Shown: positions 25,309 through 34,402, numbered from the stretch's first letter. The stretch: DNA of 64,000 nt from WHSW01 sp963821345 (GCA_963821345.1 CAWGDM010000001.1:558001-622000), one strand, 5' to 3'. Notes: a model not told the origin generated them from the sequence alone. Program-made: numbers and translations.

Positions 25309-26430
25309 CTACTGGATGCCCGCGTCCTTACAGGCCTGCTCGTACTGAGGCGTGCAGATCTCCTCTGCAGTCCAGTACCCGTCCTTGACCACCGTGTCAT
25401 TGACGTTGTCCTTGAACACGGGGATCGTGTCGGTGATCGCCGACGGCACGTCCTCGGTGCCGTTGTTCTCGGTGCCGTTGATAACGCTGGCATCGGCCGG
25501 GTCCTCACCGTTGATGACGGCCACCGCGAGCGCGGCCGCGTTGTCGGCGAGCGGCTTGATCGGCTTGTAGACCGTCATGTACTGCTCACCGGCGATGATC
25601 CGCTGGATCGCGGCCAGCTCGGCGTCCTGGCCGGTGACCGGGATCGTGCTCGGGTCGAGGCCCGCGGCCTTGAGCGCCGCGATCGCGCCCCCGGCGGTCC
25701 CGTCGTTGGCGGCATAGACGCCCTTGAAGCCGTCCTTGCCGAGTGCGGTGATCGACTGGTCCATCTCCTTCTGTGCGTTCTCCGGCAGCCAGTCAGGCGT
25801 GTCGTAGTCCGCGGCGACGTCGATGTTGTTGTCCGCGAAGACCGCCGAAGCGCCCTCCTTGAACAACTTCGCGTTGTTGTCCTTCGGGTCGCCGTTGATC
25901 TGCACGATCGGACCCGTGGGGTTGCCGTCGTCGGCGAGCTTCTTCACCAACGCGTCGCCCTGCTGCTTACCGACCTCGGAGCTGTTGAACTCCGCGTAGG
26001 CAGCCAGGTCCGCGTCGAGGATCAGCCGGTCGTAGCTGATCACCGGGATGTCGGCCTGCTGGGCGCGGGTGACGAGTCCCGCCGCCGAGGTCGAGTCGAC
26101 CGGGTCGAGGACGATCACGTCGACGCCCTGGGTGACCATCGCCTCGACCTGCGACTGCTGCTTGGTCGCATCCTGATCGGCGTTCTGGTACGCGATGTCG
26201 CAGTCGGGACAGAGCTTCGCGACGGCCTCCTCGAACAGCGGCTTGTCCTGGGTCTCATAACGCGCCGTCTCGGTCTCCGGCAGCAGGAACCCAATCGTGC
26301 CGCTGCCGCTCGCCGTGGTGCCACCGCTGTCCGTAGTGCTGTCATCGCTTCCGCATGCCGCGATGCCAAGTGCCGCGATCAGCCCGACGGCCGGCACGAG
26401 CACGCGGTTGCGCAGCTTCGATGCGTTCAC
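25309..26430 (-). CDS. Sugar ABC transporter substrate-binding lipoprotein (XylF-like)
   Basis: 373 residues from GTG 26430. The signal peptide is a lipoprotein type (RVLVPAVGLIAALGIAACGS, lipobox AAC). A serine/threonine/glycine linker leads to the periplasmic-binding fold with GTIGFLLPETETARYETQD, 'TQGVDVIVLDPVDSTSAAGL' and 'GVYAANDGTAGGAIAAL', all features of D-xylose-type binding proteins. The lipid anchor would be added by the Lgt encoded at 39.9 kb. The ligand is a pentose or similar monosaccharide by family; specificity cannot be read from the sequence alone. Confidence 0.92.
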   Translation of the reverse strand: MNASKLRNRVLVPAVGLIAALGIAACGSDDSTTDSGGTTASGSGTIGFLLPETETARYETQDKPLFEEAVAKLCPDCDIAYQNADQDATKQQSQVEAMVTQGVDVIVLDPVDSTSAAGLVTRAQQADIPVISYDRLILDADLAAYAEFNSSEVGKQQGDALVKKLADDGNPTGPIVQINGDPKDNNAKLFKEGASAVFADNNIDVAADYDTPDWLPENAQKEMDQSITALGKDGFKGVYAANDGTAGGAIAALKAAGLDPSTIPVTGQDAELAAIQRIIAGEQYMTVYKPIKPLADNAAALAVAVINGEDPADASVINGTENNGTEDVPSAITDTIPVFKDNVNDTVVKDGYWTAEEICTPQYEQACKDAGIQ

Positions 26431-26533
26431 CGCTGTCCTCCTTCGTTCGTAGCCGAATCCATCACTGTTCCTTCCTCTCTCTCTGGCGCGATCGCGGTGC
26501 GAGGCGCCTCTGTTCGTTTCCGTTTCCACGTTT

Positions 26534-27715
26534 TCATGCCGCCTGCGCGATCAGCTCCGGGGCCATGAACCGATCCGAGTCGTGCATCACCAAGGCGAGG
26601 GCGCCGAGCAGCTCGGCGCGCTCGCCGAGCACGCCGGCGACGATCTCGAGGTCCTCGACCGCGCTCGGGATCGCGTTGCGATGCACAGTCTCGCGCAGCG
26701 GGCCCAGCAGCGTCTCGCCGGCCATCCCGAGGTCGCCCCCGACGATCACGCACTCCGGGTTGAGCAGATTGCAGAGGTTCGCGACCGCGACCCCGATCGC
26801 CCTGCCCGCGTCGCCGATCAACCGCTGAGCGGCGGCGTCCTGAGCCGCGCAGAGCTCAAGCAGCCGCCGGCTTGACACCTGCTCGCCGCGGCTCGCGCTG
26901 AGCAGCTCGGCGATCGAGCGGGTCGAGGCGAGGGTCTCGAGGCAGCCGCGGTTGCCGCAGCGACACACCGGGCCGCCGTCGGCGATCACCGTATGGCCGA
27001 TCTCGCCCGCGGTGCCGCCGACCCCGTGCTGCAGCCGCCCACCGGAGATCAGCCCGGCCCCGATGCCGGTCGCGACCTTGATGTAGGCGACCTCGGACTT
27101 GCCCTTCGCCGCGCCCCAGACGAGCTCGGCCAGGGCGCCGAGGTTGGCGTCGTTTTCGACCTCGACCGGAAGGCCGAGCTGCGCCGCGGCCTCGGCTGCT
27201 GCGTCGACCCCGACCCATCCCGGCAGGATCGACGCCGCCTGTACGGCGCCGGTTGCGCGGTCGATCGGCGCCGGCAAGCCCATACCCACCCCGATCACCC
27301 GCTCCTGGGTGGCGCCGGCCTCCTCGAGGACCCGGTCGACGAACTCGGCGGCAGCGGCGAGGCCGTGCTCGGCGGAATGGTCGACGTTGAGCTCGCGCCA
27401 GGTCTCGGCGAGCACCGTGTGGGAGAGGTCGGAGACGGCGACCCGCAGGTGGCGGTGGCCGAAGTCGACGCCGACCGCGAGCCCGGCCGAAGGGTTGAGC
27501 GAGACCATCACCGGCGGCCGGCCGGCCTGCGCCGCGTCGCCCGCGTCGCCGTCGCGCTCCGCCACGAGCCCGCTCTCGAGCAGGTCGCTGACGATCGTCG
27601 AGACCGTCGACCGCGAAAGCCCGGTGGCGCGGGCGAGGTCGGCGCGGCTCGCCACCCCCCGCTCGCGCAGGGCGTCGATCACACGCTTGCGGTTGCCCTC
27701 CCTCAGGGAGGCCAA
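26534..27715 (-). CDS. ROK-family transcriptional regulator of the sugar operon
   Basis: 393 residues from TTG 27715, placed 6 bases after GAGGAGGAGGAGC. An N-terminal winged HTH (RKRVIDALRERGVASRADLA, LSRSTVSTIVSDLLESGLV) is followed by a ROK/sugar-kinase domain. This has 'GVDFGHRHLRVAVSD', the 'ENDANLGALAELVWG' motif and the zinc cluster CRCGNRGCLE. ROK repressors such as XylR bind a sugar and release their operator. A longer frame to 27775 starts on the -35 box and is not used. It is promoter-proximal to the transporter genes, so autoregulation with the operon is likely. Confidence 0.92.
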   Translation of the reverse strand: MASLREGNRKRVIDALRERGVASRADLARATGLSRSTVSTIVSDLLESGLVAERDGDAGDAAQAGRPPVMVSLNPSAGLAVGVDFGHRHLRVAVSDLSHTVLAETWRELNVDHSAEHGLAAAAEFVDRVLEEAGATQERVIGVGMGLPAPIDRATGAVQAASILPGWVGVDAAAEAAAQLGLPVEVENDANLGALAELVWGAAKGKSEVAYIKVATGIGAGLISGGRLQHGVGGTAGEIGHTVIADGGPVCRCGNRGCLETLASTRSIAELLSASRGEQVSSRRLLELCAAQDAAAQRLIGDAGRAIGVAVANLCNLLNPECVIVGGDLGMAGETLLGPLRETVHRNAIPSAVEDLEIVAGVLGERAELLGALALVMHDSDRFMAPELIAQAA

Positions 27716-27745
27716 CGAACCGCTCCTCCTCCTCACAGCGCGGGG

Positions 27746-27775
27746 ATTAGTTTCACACCGGGATGTGTTTGTCAA
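27746..27775 (-). promoter_or_regulatory. Promoter of the ROK/sugar-transport operon with an embedded operator-like palindrome
   Basis: On the minus strand a perfect -35 TTGACA (27775-27770) is followed after 18 bp by ACTAAT (27751-27746). Between them the plus-strand CACACC (27754-27759) and GATGTG (27762-27767) form an imperfect inverted repeat, well placed for repression by the ROK protein. Confidence 0.6.
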
Positions 27776-27951
27776 GTCTTTGGCGATATTCCTCGTTTCC
27801 GTCCTCGTTTATGTCCGAACCTCAGCGGATCTCATCCGTGACTCCGTGCGGTTGATCACGAACTCCAACCTTGCCTCGGACGAAGACGGGCCGCCGCCGG
27901 AGCCCGCGGAAGGCATACGATCGAGCCGCAGGCGAAACGGGAGGAACGGCG

Positions 27952-29062
27952 ATGAAGATGCGCGCGGCGGTGCTGGAGGAGTTCGGCGAGCCCCTGGCGG
28001 TCCAGGAGCTCGAGCTGACGGACCCGAAGGAGGGCGAGGCTCTGGTCCGGCTGGTCGCCTGCGGCGTCTGCCACACCGACCTCTACACCGCCTCCGGCGT
28101 CGACCCGTCCGGCTACGCGCCGACCGTGCTCGGCCACGAGGGCGCCGGCGTCGTCGAGGCGGTCGGTCCCGGGGTTCGCGACCTCGAGGTCGGCGACCAC
28201 GTCGTCACCCTGTTCAGCCCCCAGTGCGGCGAGTGCGTCCACTGCCGCGACGAGCGCACCAACCTCTGCCTCGCGATCCGCGAGCAGCAGAACAAGGGCT
28301 ACCTGCCCGACGGCACCACCCGGCTGCAGCGCGACGGCGAGGAGATCCGCCACTTCATGGGCACCTCGACCTTCGCCGAGTACACCGTGATGCCGGAGAT
28401 CGCGCTCGCCAAGGTCGACCCCGAGGCGCCGCTCGACCGCGCCTGCCTGTTCGCCTGCGGCCTCTCGACCGGGCTCGGGGCGGCGATCAACACCGCCAAG
28501 GTCGCGCGAGGGCTCGACCTGCGTCGTCTTCGGCGCCGGCATGGTCGGCCTCGGCGCGGTCGCCGGCTGCCGGCTGCAGGGCGCCGAGCGGATCGTCTGC
28601 GTCGACCTCTCCGAGGATCGGCTCGAGCTGGCCAAGGGCCAGGGCGCGACCGAGACGATGCTCGGCGGCGAGGACGTGGTCGACAAGATCGTCGAGTCGA
28701 CCGACGGCTTCGGCGCCGACTACACCTTCGAGGCGACCGGCAACGTCAAGGTGATGCGCCAGGCGGTCGAGTCGGCGCGCATGGGCTGGGGCCTGGCGAC
28801 GATGGCCGGGGTCGCCGGCAAGGGCGAGACGCTCGACGTGATCCCGCGCTTCCTGATCACCGGCCGCCGGGTCGCGGGCTCGTCGTTCGGCGGCGTCAAG
28901 GGCCGCGAGGGCGTGCCCGAGCTGGTCGAGCCGCTACCTGGCCGGCGAGATCGACGTCGACCCGTTCATCTCGCACCGGATCACGCTCGACGAGGTCAAC
29001 CGGGGCTTCGAGCTGATGGAGGCCCAGGACGGGATCCGGTCAGCGTGATCGAGTTCCAGTGA
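27952..29062 (+). CDS. mscR: S-(hydroxymethyl)mycothiol/class III-type zinc alcohol dehydrogenase, interrupted by apparent frameshifts
   Basis: Joining the frames gives about 368 residues, the normal size. It has the zinc alcohol dehydrogenase landmarks VACGVCHTDLYTASG, 'VLGHEGAGVVEAVGPGV', the structural-zinc cysteines 'CGECVHCRDERTNLC', and 'VVFGAGMVGLGAV' for NAD binding. Three breaks are needed: an extra G near 28504, an extra C near 28931, and a 1-2 base change near 29039 before SVIEFQ. It pairs with a metallo-hydrolase gene as mscR does in mycobacteria, which supports mycothiol-linked formaldehyde oxidation. Glutathione-type enzymes of the same family are the alternative. Whether the breaks are real or sequencing errors is open. 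Start ATG 27952 follows GGGAGGAAC. Confidence 0.8.
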
Positions 29063-29079
29063 GGCGGAGCGAAAGCGAA

Positions 29080-29108
29080 GCCGAGCCGCGCCGCCGTTGA
29101 GGCGCCTT
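29080..29108 (+). repeat. 29-nt dispersed repeat, copy 2
   Basis: Identical over 29 nt to the copy at 18106-18134. It lies between the dehydrogenase stop and the Shine-Dalgarno (GAGGAGGAG) of the metallo-hydrolase, ending 17 bp before its TTG start. Confidence 0.85.
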
Positions 29109-29125
29109 ATCTGAGGAGGAGACAC

Positions 29126-29886
29126 TTGCTGCTGACCCGCGTCGAACAATCCGACTGGCTGTCGAACGCCTACCTCGTCTTCGACGAGCCCGGCGGCAAG
29201 GGAGTGCTGGTCGACTCGAACACGGTCACCGACCCGCTCGCCGAGCTCGCCGAGCGCGAGGGGGTCGAGATCACGCATCTGCTGCTCACCCACCACCACT
29301 ACGACCACGTGGTCGGCGCCCGCAAGCTCGCCGACCGCTTCGGCGTCCCGATCTTCGCCCACGAGCTCACCGACGAGCTGATCGACGAGAAGGTCGACCA
29401 GACCTTCGCCGACGGGGACGTGATCGAGACCGGCAGCCTGCGGATCGAGGTCACCCACACGCCGGGCCACTGCGCCGACCATTGCGCGCTCGGATTCAAC
29501 GGCACCGACGTGCTGACCGCCGACGTGCTGTTCAAGGGCACGGTCGGCGGCACCCGCGCCCCGGGCGCGACCGGCTTCGCCGACCTGAAGTCGTCGGTGA
29601 TGGACAAGCTGATGAAGCTGCCGCCCGAGACCCGCGTCCACCCGGGCCACCGCGAGCCGACCACGATCGGCGCCGAGTGGGACTCGAACCCGTTCATCCG
29701 CATCTGGCGCGGGCTCGACGACAGGGCGCCGAGGAGTGCACGATCGGCCCCGCCGACGCCGACGAGCGCGAGCCGGCGACCCTGGTCCTGTGGGCGCCCG
29801 ACTACGACGGCGGCAACAAGGCGTGGGTCCGGTTCGCCGACGGCTCCGACGCGATCGTCGGCGGCTCGCAGGTCAAGCGCGACTAG
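29126..29886 (+). CDS. MBL-fold metallo-hydrolase paired with the formaldehyde dehydrogenase, one apparent frameshift
   Basis: About 253 residues after repair. TTG start at 29126 follows GAGGAGGAG. The metallo-beta-lactamase metal motif is LLTHHHYDHVVGA, with later ligands in THTPGHCADHCALG, 'VLTADVLFKG' and 'RVHPGHREPTTIG'. The frame breaks at 29718-29725 (one base missing) and continues to 'DAIVGGSQVKRD' and TAG 29886. In mycobacteria a similar hydrolase follows mscR and is thought to hydrolyse the S-formyl thiol product, completing formaldehyde oxidation to formate. That role is inferred from neighbourhood and fold. Confidence 0.78.
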
Positions 29887-30343
29887 GCCGCGCCTCGAAC
29901 CCCGGACCCGGCCGCGTCTGCACGTCGCCGGCTTCGAGCCGGTGGCCGCAGTCCGAGCAGTTGAGGTCGTCGGTGATCTCGCCGCCGCAGCCGATGTGCT
30001 CGAGGATGCCCGGCGGGCCCGCCGGCGCCAAATAGCGGTCACCCCAGCTCATCAGCGCGGCGATCACCGGGAACAGGTCGAGCCCCATCCGCGTCGGGAA
30101 ATACTCGAATCGCTCGGGCCGGGTCCGGTAGCGCCGCCGCTCGAGGATCCCGTGCCGCGTCAGGTGATCCAGGCGAGCCGCCAGGACGCTGCGCGGGATT
30201 CCGAGGCTGCGCTCAAAGCCCTCGAATCGCGACACGTCACGACAACAGGCGTCGCGCATGATCAGCAGCGTCCAGCGCTCGCCGACAAGCTCGAGCGCGC
30301 GGGCGACCGAGCAGTCCTGACCGTCGTAGGTGCGCGGCAGCAC
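29873..30343 (-). CDS. HxlR-family transcriptional regulator
   Basis: 156 residues from GTG 30343. The winged-helix core is the HxlR pattern: CSVARALELVGERWTLLIMR, 'FEGFERSLGIPRSVLAARLD', then 'GILERRRY'. The C-terminus adds a zinc-ribbon-like cysteine set (HIGCGGEI, NCSDCGH), seen in a subset of the family. HxlR proteins often respond to aldehydes or oxidants; the first describes formaldehyde. The gene converges on the formaldehyde-detoxification pair and overlaps it by 14 bp, so control of that pair is plausible but unproven. Confidence 0.88.
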   Translation of the reverse strand: MLPRTYDGQDCSVARALELVGERWTLLIMRDACCRDVSRFEGFERSLGIPRSVLAARLDHLTRHGILERRRYRTRPERFEYFPTRMGLDLFPVIAALMSWGDRYLAPAGPPGILEHIGCGGEITDDLNCSDCGHRLEAGDVQTRPGPGFEARPSRA

Positions 30344-30397
30344 AGCCCTATCGTAGCGAGGGTTTGATGATCGAACTTTGTGTGGTAGCGTCGCCTG

Positions 30398-31108
30398 ATG
30401 GTCAAACCGAGGGTCACCGCTGTCCTCCTGGCGGGCGTGATCGCGCTGGTGACGGCCGCCTCCGGGCTTGCCAGCTCCGAGTTCGCGTCGACCCTCGCGA
30501 TCAAGCAGCTGAACCGCGACCCGGGCTCGTCGACCGGCTTTAGAACGTTGATCACCTGGAGCGATCCCGGTGAGCCGAACGGCGTGCCGAAGGCGATCGA
30601 AGAGATCGTGCTCAAGCTCCCGCGCGGCTCGCGCTTCGACACCGGCGCGCTCCCGGTCTGCGAGGCGCCCGACGACCAGATCTCCAGCGAGGGGCTCGCC
30701 GCCTGTCCGGCCGCCAGCCAGGTCGGTTCCGGCCACACCAGTGCGGCGCTCGGAAGCGCCGCCTTCGACACCGACGTGACGCTCTTCAACGCCCCCGACC
30801 AGATCATCGTCCTGGTGACCCTGCACGGGACGACGACGACGCTGACCGAGTTTCGGGATCAGGTGCACGGGCGCACGGTTCTGGTTCGGCCGGTCCTGCC
30901 GGCGGGCGTCTCGCTTACCCGGCTCGACCTCACCTTCGATGCCCACGAGAGCCGGGCGGCAGGCAAGCGGCGCGCGTACCTGACCACCCCGCCGGACTGC
31001 CCGAAGACCGGCAAGTGGACAAGCCGGGCGGTGTTCACCTACGTCGACGCGTCGACGGAAGCGTTGAAGAGCACCTCGCGTTGCCGCCCGGGCTCGAAGC
31101 GCTCCTGA
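30398..31108 (+). CDS. Secreted protein of unknown function
   Basis: 236 residues from ATG 30398. It starts with a signal peptide (VTAVLLAGVIALVTAASGLA, likely cut after ASS) and is otherwise soluble. The middle has a four-cysteine pattern: LPVCEAPDD, AACPAAS, PPDCPKTG and SRCRPGS. I recognise 'G-x-x-x-x-A-I-E-E-I-V-x-K-L-P-R-G' style sequences from uncharacterised secreted proteins of soil actinobacteria, but no domain name applies. It diverges from the HxlR gene over 54 bp and is closed by a strong terminator. Confidence 0.75.
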   Translation: MVKPRVTAVLLAGVIALVTAASGLASSEFASTLAIKQLNRDPGSSTGFRTLITWSDPGEPNGVPKAIEEIVLKLPRGSRFDTGALPVCEAPDDQISSEGLAACPAASQVGSGHTSAALGSAAFDTDVTLFNAPDQIIVLVTLHGTTTTLTEFRDQVHGRTVLVRPVLPAGVSLTRLDLTFDAHESRAAGKRRAYLTTPPDCPKTGKWTSRAVFTYVDASTEALKSTSRCRPGSKRS

Positions 31109-31121
31109 GCGGCCCAGAATG

Positions 31122-31149
31122 ACGACGGGGCCCCGGAGGGCCCCGTCGT
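31122..31149 (+). terminator. Strong intrinsic-terminator-like hairpin
   Basis: ACGACGGGGCCC (31122-31133) pairs perfectly with GGGCCCCGTCGT (31138-31149) around a CGGA loop, followed by GGTTGGCGTTT. It lies 13 bp after the stop of the secreted-protein gene. The remainder of the gap up to the next gene (31150-31403) should hold the promoter of the S15-type hydrolase; GAGAGGAGAG near 31388-31397 is its ribosome-binding site. Confidence 0.8.
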
Positions 31150-31403
31150 GGTTGGCGTTTCGAGAGGCGGATCGCGTGGCCTGGGCCGAATCTTGGTCGT
31201 CGCGGTCTCGAACGGGTCTTGACGATGTGCGAAGTAGCTGAGACAAGCTTCGCCTCCGCGCGGTCTCGTTCCCAGGGGTCCACGGGTGGGTTGCGCAACC
31301 CCCGGGGTGTGAGCGTGTTCACCCCTAGGCGTCAGCGATATGCTCGCGCCCGCGTTAGCCGTGGCTCAAGGAGGAGCCGAAGTTCGAGAGAGGAGAGTTC
31401 TTG

Positions 31404-33623
31404 ATGCAGGGACGGACCCGGGGATTGACGAAGCTGATCGCCCTGGTAGCAGGGCTCACCGCGCTCGCGCTACCGCAGGCAGCCGCGGCGGCGCCGCCCG
31501 CCTCGGCGCTCGGGGTGGCATGCAGCCCGGCCGCCGGCGGGGTCACCTTCTGCGGCTCGAGCTCTCCCCGGAGCACCGCGCCCGCGTTCGACGGCGTCCC
31601 GATCGACGTCAACGTCGCGTTCCCGAACGAGGCCCAGTTCGGCTCCGGCCCCTACCCGCTGATCATGATGTTCCACGGCTACGGCGGCGGCAAGCTGGGT
31701 CTCTCGGCGATGCAGCCATGGCTCGACCGCGGCTACGCAACCTTCTCGATGACCGACCGCGGCTTCCGCGAGTCCTGCGGAACCGCGGCCTCGAAGGCCG
31801 CTGCGGTCCCGGCCGGGGCTTGCGACACCGGCTACGTGCGGCTGATCGACAACCGCTACGAGGTCCGCGACGCGCAGGAGTTCGCCGGGCAGCTGGCCGA
31901 CGCGAACCTGATCGACCCGCAGAAGATCGGGGCGATCGGCGGCTCCTACGGCGGCGGCATGTCGATGGCGCTCGCCGCGCTCAAGAACCGCAAGGTGATG
32001 ACCGACTACAGCCTCGTCCCCTGGACCAGCCCGATGGGCAAGCCGATGCAGATCGCGGCGGCGTCGCCCAACATCCCCTGGACCGACCTCGCCTACTCGC
32101 TGACCCCGAACGGCAGCACGCTCGACTACGTCGACGACGCGCCCTACAAGGGCCCGGTCGGGGTCCAGAAGCAGTCGCTGGTCGGCGGCCTGTACTTCTC
32201 CGGCCAGCTCGCCCCGGCGAACGGCTTCTACTCCCCGGTCGGCACCGATCCGACGGCCGACCTGACCGGATGGCGCAACCTGCTCAACGCCGGCGAGCCC
32301 TACGGGGCCAGCGCCCAGGCGATCCTCGACGAGATCACCCAGCACCACTCGTCGTACTACATCGATCACTCGATCGAGCCGGCGCCGGTGCTGATGTCGA
32401 GCGGGTTCACCGACGACCTGTTCCCGGCGAACGAGACGATCCGCTTCTACAACCGCACCCGCGGCCAGTACCCGGACGCGCACATGGCGCTGTTCTTCGG
32501 TGACTTCGGCCACCCGCGGGCGGAGAACAAGGACGACGTCACGGACGCTCTGACCGCGGCCCAGTTCGCCTGGATGGACTTCTACCTCAAGGGCGTCGGC
32601 TCGCAGCCGCCGGAGGGCGTCACCGCCTACACCGAGACCTGCCCGACCACCGCCCCGTCAGGCGGCCCGTACACGTCGACCAACTGGGCGACGATGGCCA
32701 AGGGCGAGGTCCGGTTCGTGTCGAAGCCGGCGAAGACGATCGAGCCGACCGCCGGCAGCACCGACATCGCCGCCAAGTTCAACCCGGTCGGCGGTGGCGG
32801 CACCTGCGCGACCGCCGACGGTGCCGATCAGGCCGGCTCGGCGAGCTATCGACTCGCCCCGGCCCCGGCGGGCGGTTACACGATGATGGGCTCGGCGACC
32901 GTGATCGCCAAGCTGACGATGCCGGGCGACACCTCACAGGTTGCGGCGCGGCTGCTCGACGTCGGCCCCGACGGCCAGGAGACGCTGGTCGCGCGCGGCA
33001 TCTGGCGCCCGGCGCCGGGAGGCCCGACCAAGCAGGTGTTCCAGCTGTATCCGAACGGCTGGACCTTCGCCGAGGGCCACGTGCCGAAGCTCGAGCTGCT
33101 GCCGGCCGACTACAACGCCGGGATCACCGGCGGGTACGACCAGCCGTCCAACGGCCAGCAGCCGATCACCGTCAAGCAGCTCGAGCTGCGCCTGCCGGTG
33201 CTCGAGAAGCCGGGCACCTTCAAGGGCCTGGTCGGCGCGATCGCCGACCATTTCCTGCCCGCCGGGTATGAGCTCGCGTCCGATTTCGCCGCGCTTCCGA
33301 ACCCGCATCCGAAGCTGAAGGGCAAGCTCACCGAGAAGGGCTCGAAGCTGGTCGGCAAGGTCGCCTGTCCGAAGGGCTTCGCGGCCTGCGACAAGCTCGA
33401 GTTCGAGGCCAGCGCCAAGGCGCCGGCAAAGAAGGCGGTCACGATCGCCAAGGGCAAGCTGAAGAAGCTCGGCGGCGGCAAGTCGAAGAAGGTGAAGCTG
33501 AAGCTGAACTCGCACGGGGCCCGGTTCCTGAGCGAGAAGCCGAAGCTGAAGGTGACCGTCTCGATCAGCTCCAAGGAGCTCGCCGAGGCGACCTCGCAGA
33601 AGGCCAAGGCGGTCGCCAAGTAG
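31404..33623 (+). CDS. Secreted CocE/X-Pro dipeptidyl-peptidase S15-type hydrolase
   Basis: 739 residues. A signal peptide (KLIALVAGLTALALPQAAAA) precedes an alpha/beta hydrolase domain. The S15 nucleophile motif is GGSYGGGMS at residue ~180, the acid is in SSGFTDDLFP and the histidine in FGDFGHPRA. A jelly-roll C-terminal domain (~430-600) matches the CocE/NonD arrangement. The last ~110 residues form an unusual lysine-rich repetitive tail (KKAVTIAKGKLKKLGGGKSK), perhaps binding anionic cell-wall polymers. Likely an extracellular peptidase or esterase; the substrate is unknown. ATG 31404 is used; a TTG lies directly before it. Confidence 0.88.
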   Translation: MQGRTRGLTKLIALVAGLTALALPQAAAAAPPASALGVACSPAAGGVTFCGSSSPRSTAPAFDGVPIDVNVAFPNEAQFGSGPYPLIMMFHGYGGGKLGLSAMQPWLDRGYATFSMTDRGFRESCGTAASKAAAVPAGACDTGYVRLIDNRYEVRDAQEFAGQLADANLIDPQKIGAIGGSYGGGMSMALAALKNRKVMTDYSLVPWTSPMGKPMQIAAASPNIPWTDLAYSLTPNGSTLDYVDDAPYKGPVGVQKQSLVGGLYFSGQLAPANGFYSPVGTDPTADLTGWRNLLNAGEPYGASAQAILDEITQHHSSYYIDHSIEPAPVLMSSGFTDDLFPANETIRFYNRTRGQYPDAHMALFFGDFGHPRAENKDDVTDALTAAQFAWMDFYLKGVGSQPPEGVTAYTETCPTTAPSGGPYTSTNWATMAKGEVRFVSKPAKTIEPTAGSTDIAAKFNPVGGGGTCATADGADQAGSASYRLAPAPAGGYTMMGSATVIAKLTMPGDTSQVAARLLDVGPDGQETLVARGIWRPAPGGPTKQVFQLYPNGWTFAEGHVPKLELLPADYNAGITGGYDQPSNGQQPITVKQLELRLPVLEKPGTFKGLVGAIADHFLPAGYELASDFAALPNPHPKLKGKLTEKGSKLVGKVACPKGFAACDKLEFEASAKAPAKKAVTIAKGKLKKLGGGKSKKVKLKLNSHGARFLSEKPKLKVTVSISSKELAEATSQKAKAVAK

Positions 33624-33641
33624 AACCGAGCGTCTGAGCGC

Positions 33642-33667
33642 GGCTGAGTGGCTGCGGCCGCTCAGCC
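33642..33667. terminator. Hairpin between convergent genes
   Basis: GGCTGAG (33642-33648) and CTCAGCC (33661-33667) pair over 7 bp across a 12-nt GC-rich loop between the convergent S15-type hydrolase and SGNH hydrolase genes. It has no T tract, so a bidirectional terminator role is tentative. Confidence 0.4.
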
Positions 33668-34402
33668 GAACTCGGCGCCGGTGGCGACGGCGCGGGCGAC
33701 CGCGTTGGCGAGCGCCTCGATCCTCAGCCCCCCGCCGCCGGCGGGCTGCGGCTGGCCGGTGGCGCCACCCCCCTGGCTGCCCGCCGAGGCCGGCGGCAGA
33801 CCCGAACCGTCCTCCTGCTCGAGCGGCCCGGACGAGGTCGGGAAGGCCGTGCAGGTGGAGATCGCGTCGGCGAACAGACGGGCTCGCAGCGCGTAACCGT
33901 CGCCGGTCGCGTGCACCCCGTCGACCAGCAGCGACGGGTCGGCGGCCACCGCCGCGTGCCAGTCGACCAGCGAGACGGTGGGGCTGCGGGCGGCGAACGA
34001 GGTGATCACCCGGTTGAGGTCGTCGATCGGCACACCCTTGAGCGGCGGCCGATTGAGCGTCGCCACCACCAGGCACCGATCGCCGGCGATCCGGCGCGCC
34101 TTGGCGAGATCGCCGCCGAGCACCCCGGGCGCCGCCGGATCGTCGTTGGTGCCGAGGTCGAAGATGACCACGTCGTGGTCGGGCGAGATCATCGAGCCCA
34201 GCACCTCGACCCCCTCGGCGCTGGTGCGGCCGGTCTTCACATCGACGTCGAAGCCGGCCTGGTTGAGGCTGCCGCGCAGGTAGGGCGCGGTGCCGACGCC
34301 GAGGCTGTCGCCGACGTACAGCACCGAGGCGGCGGCGCTGGTCGCGCCGAGCGCGGCGACGGCCAGGACGGCTAGCTGGAGCCCGAGGAGGCGGCGGACC
34401 AT
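33662..34402 (-). CDS. Secreted SGNH/GDSL hydrolase
   Basis: 246 residues. A signal peptide (LLGLQLAVLAVAALGATSAA) precedes the SGNH blocks: GDSLGVG (block I serine), 'DLGTNDDPA' (block III asparagine) and 'LVDGVHATGDGYALRA' with the catalytic Asp-x-x-His. The C-terminus is a glycine/proline linker. It is an extracytoplasmic esterase or acyl-hydrolase, possibly acting on cell-wall polysaccharide acyl groups. The start lies inside the 3' end of tatC (31-bp overlap), making it the last gene of the Tat/ferritin-like operon. Confidence 0.88.
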   Translation of the reverse strand: MVRRLLGLQLAVLAVAALGATSAAASVLYVGDSLGVGTAPYLRGSLNQAGFDVDVKTGRTSAEGVEVLGSMISPDHDVVIFDLGTNDDPAAPGVLGGDLAKARRIAGDRCLVVATLNRPPLKGVPIDDLNRVITSFAARSPTVSLVDWHAAVAADPSLLVDGVHATGDGYALRARLFADAISTCTAFPTSSGPLEQEDGSGLPPASAGSQGGGATGQPQPAGGGGLRIEALANAVARAVATGAEFG

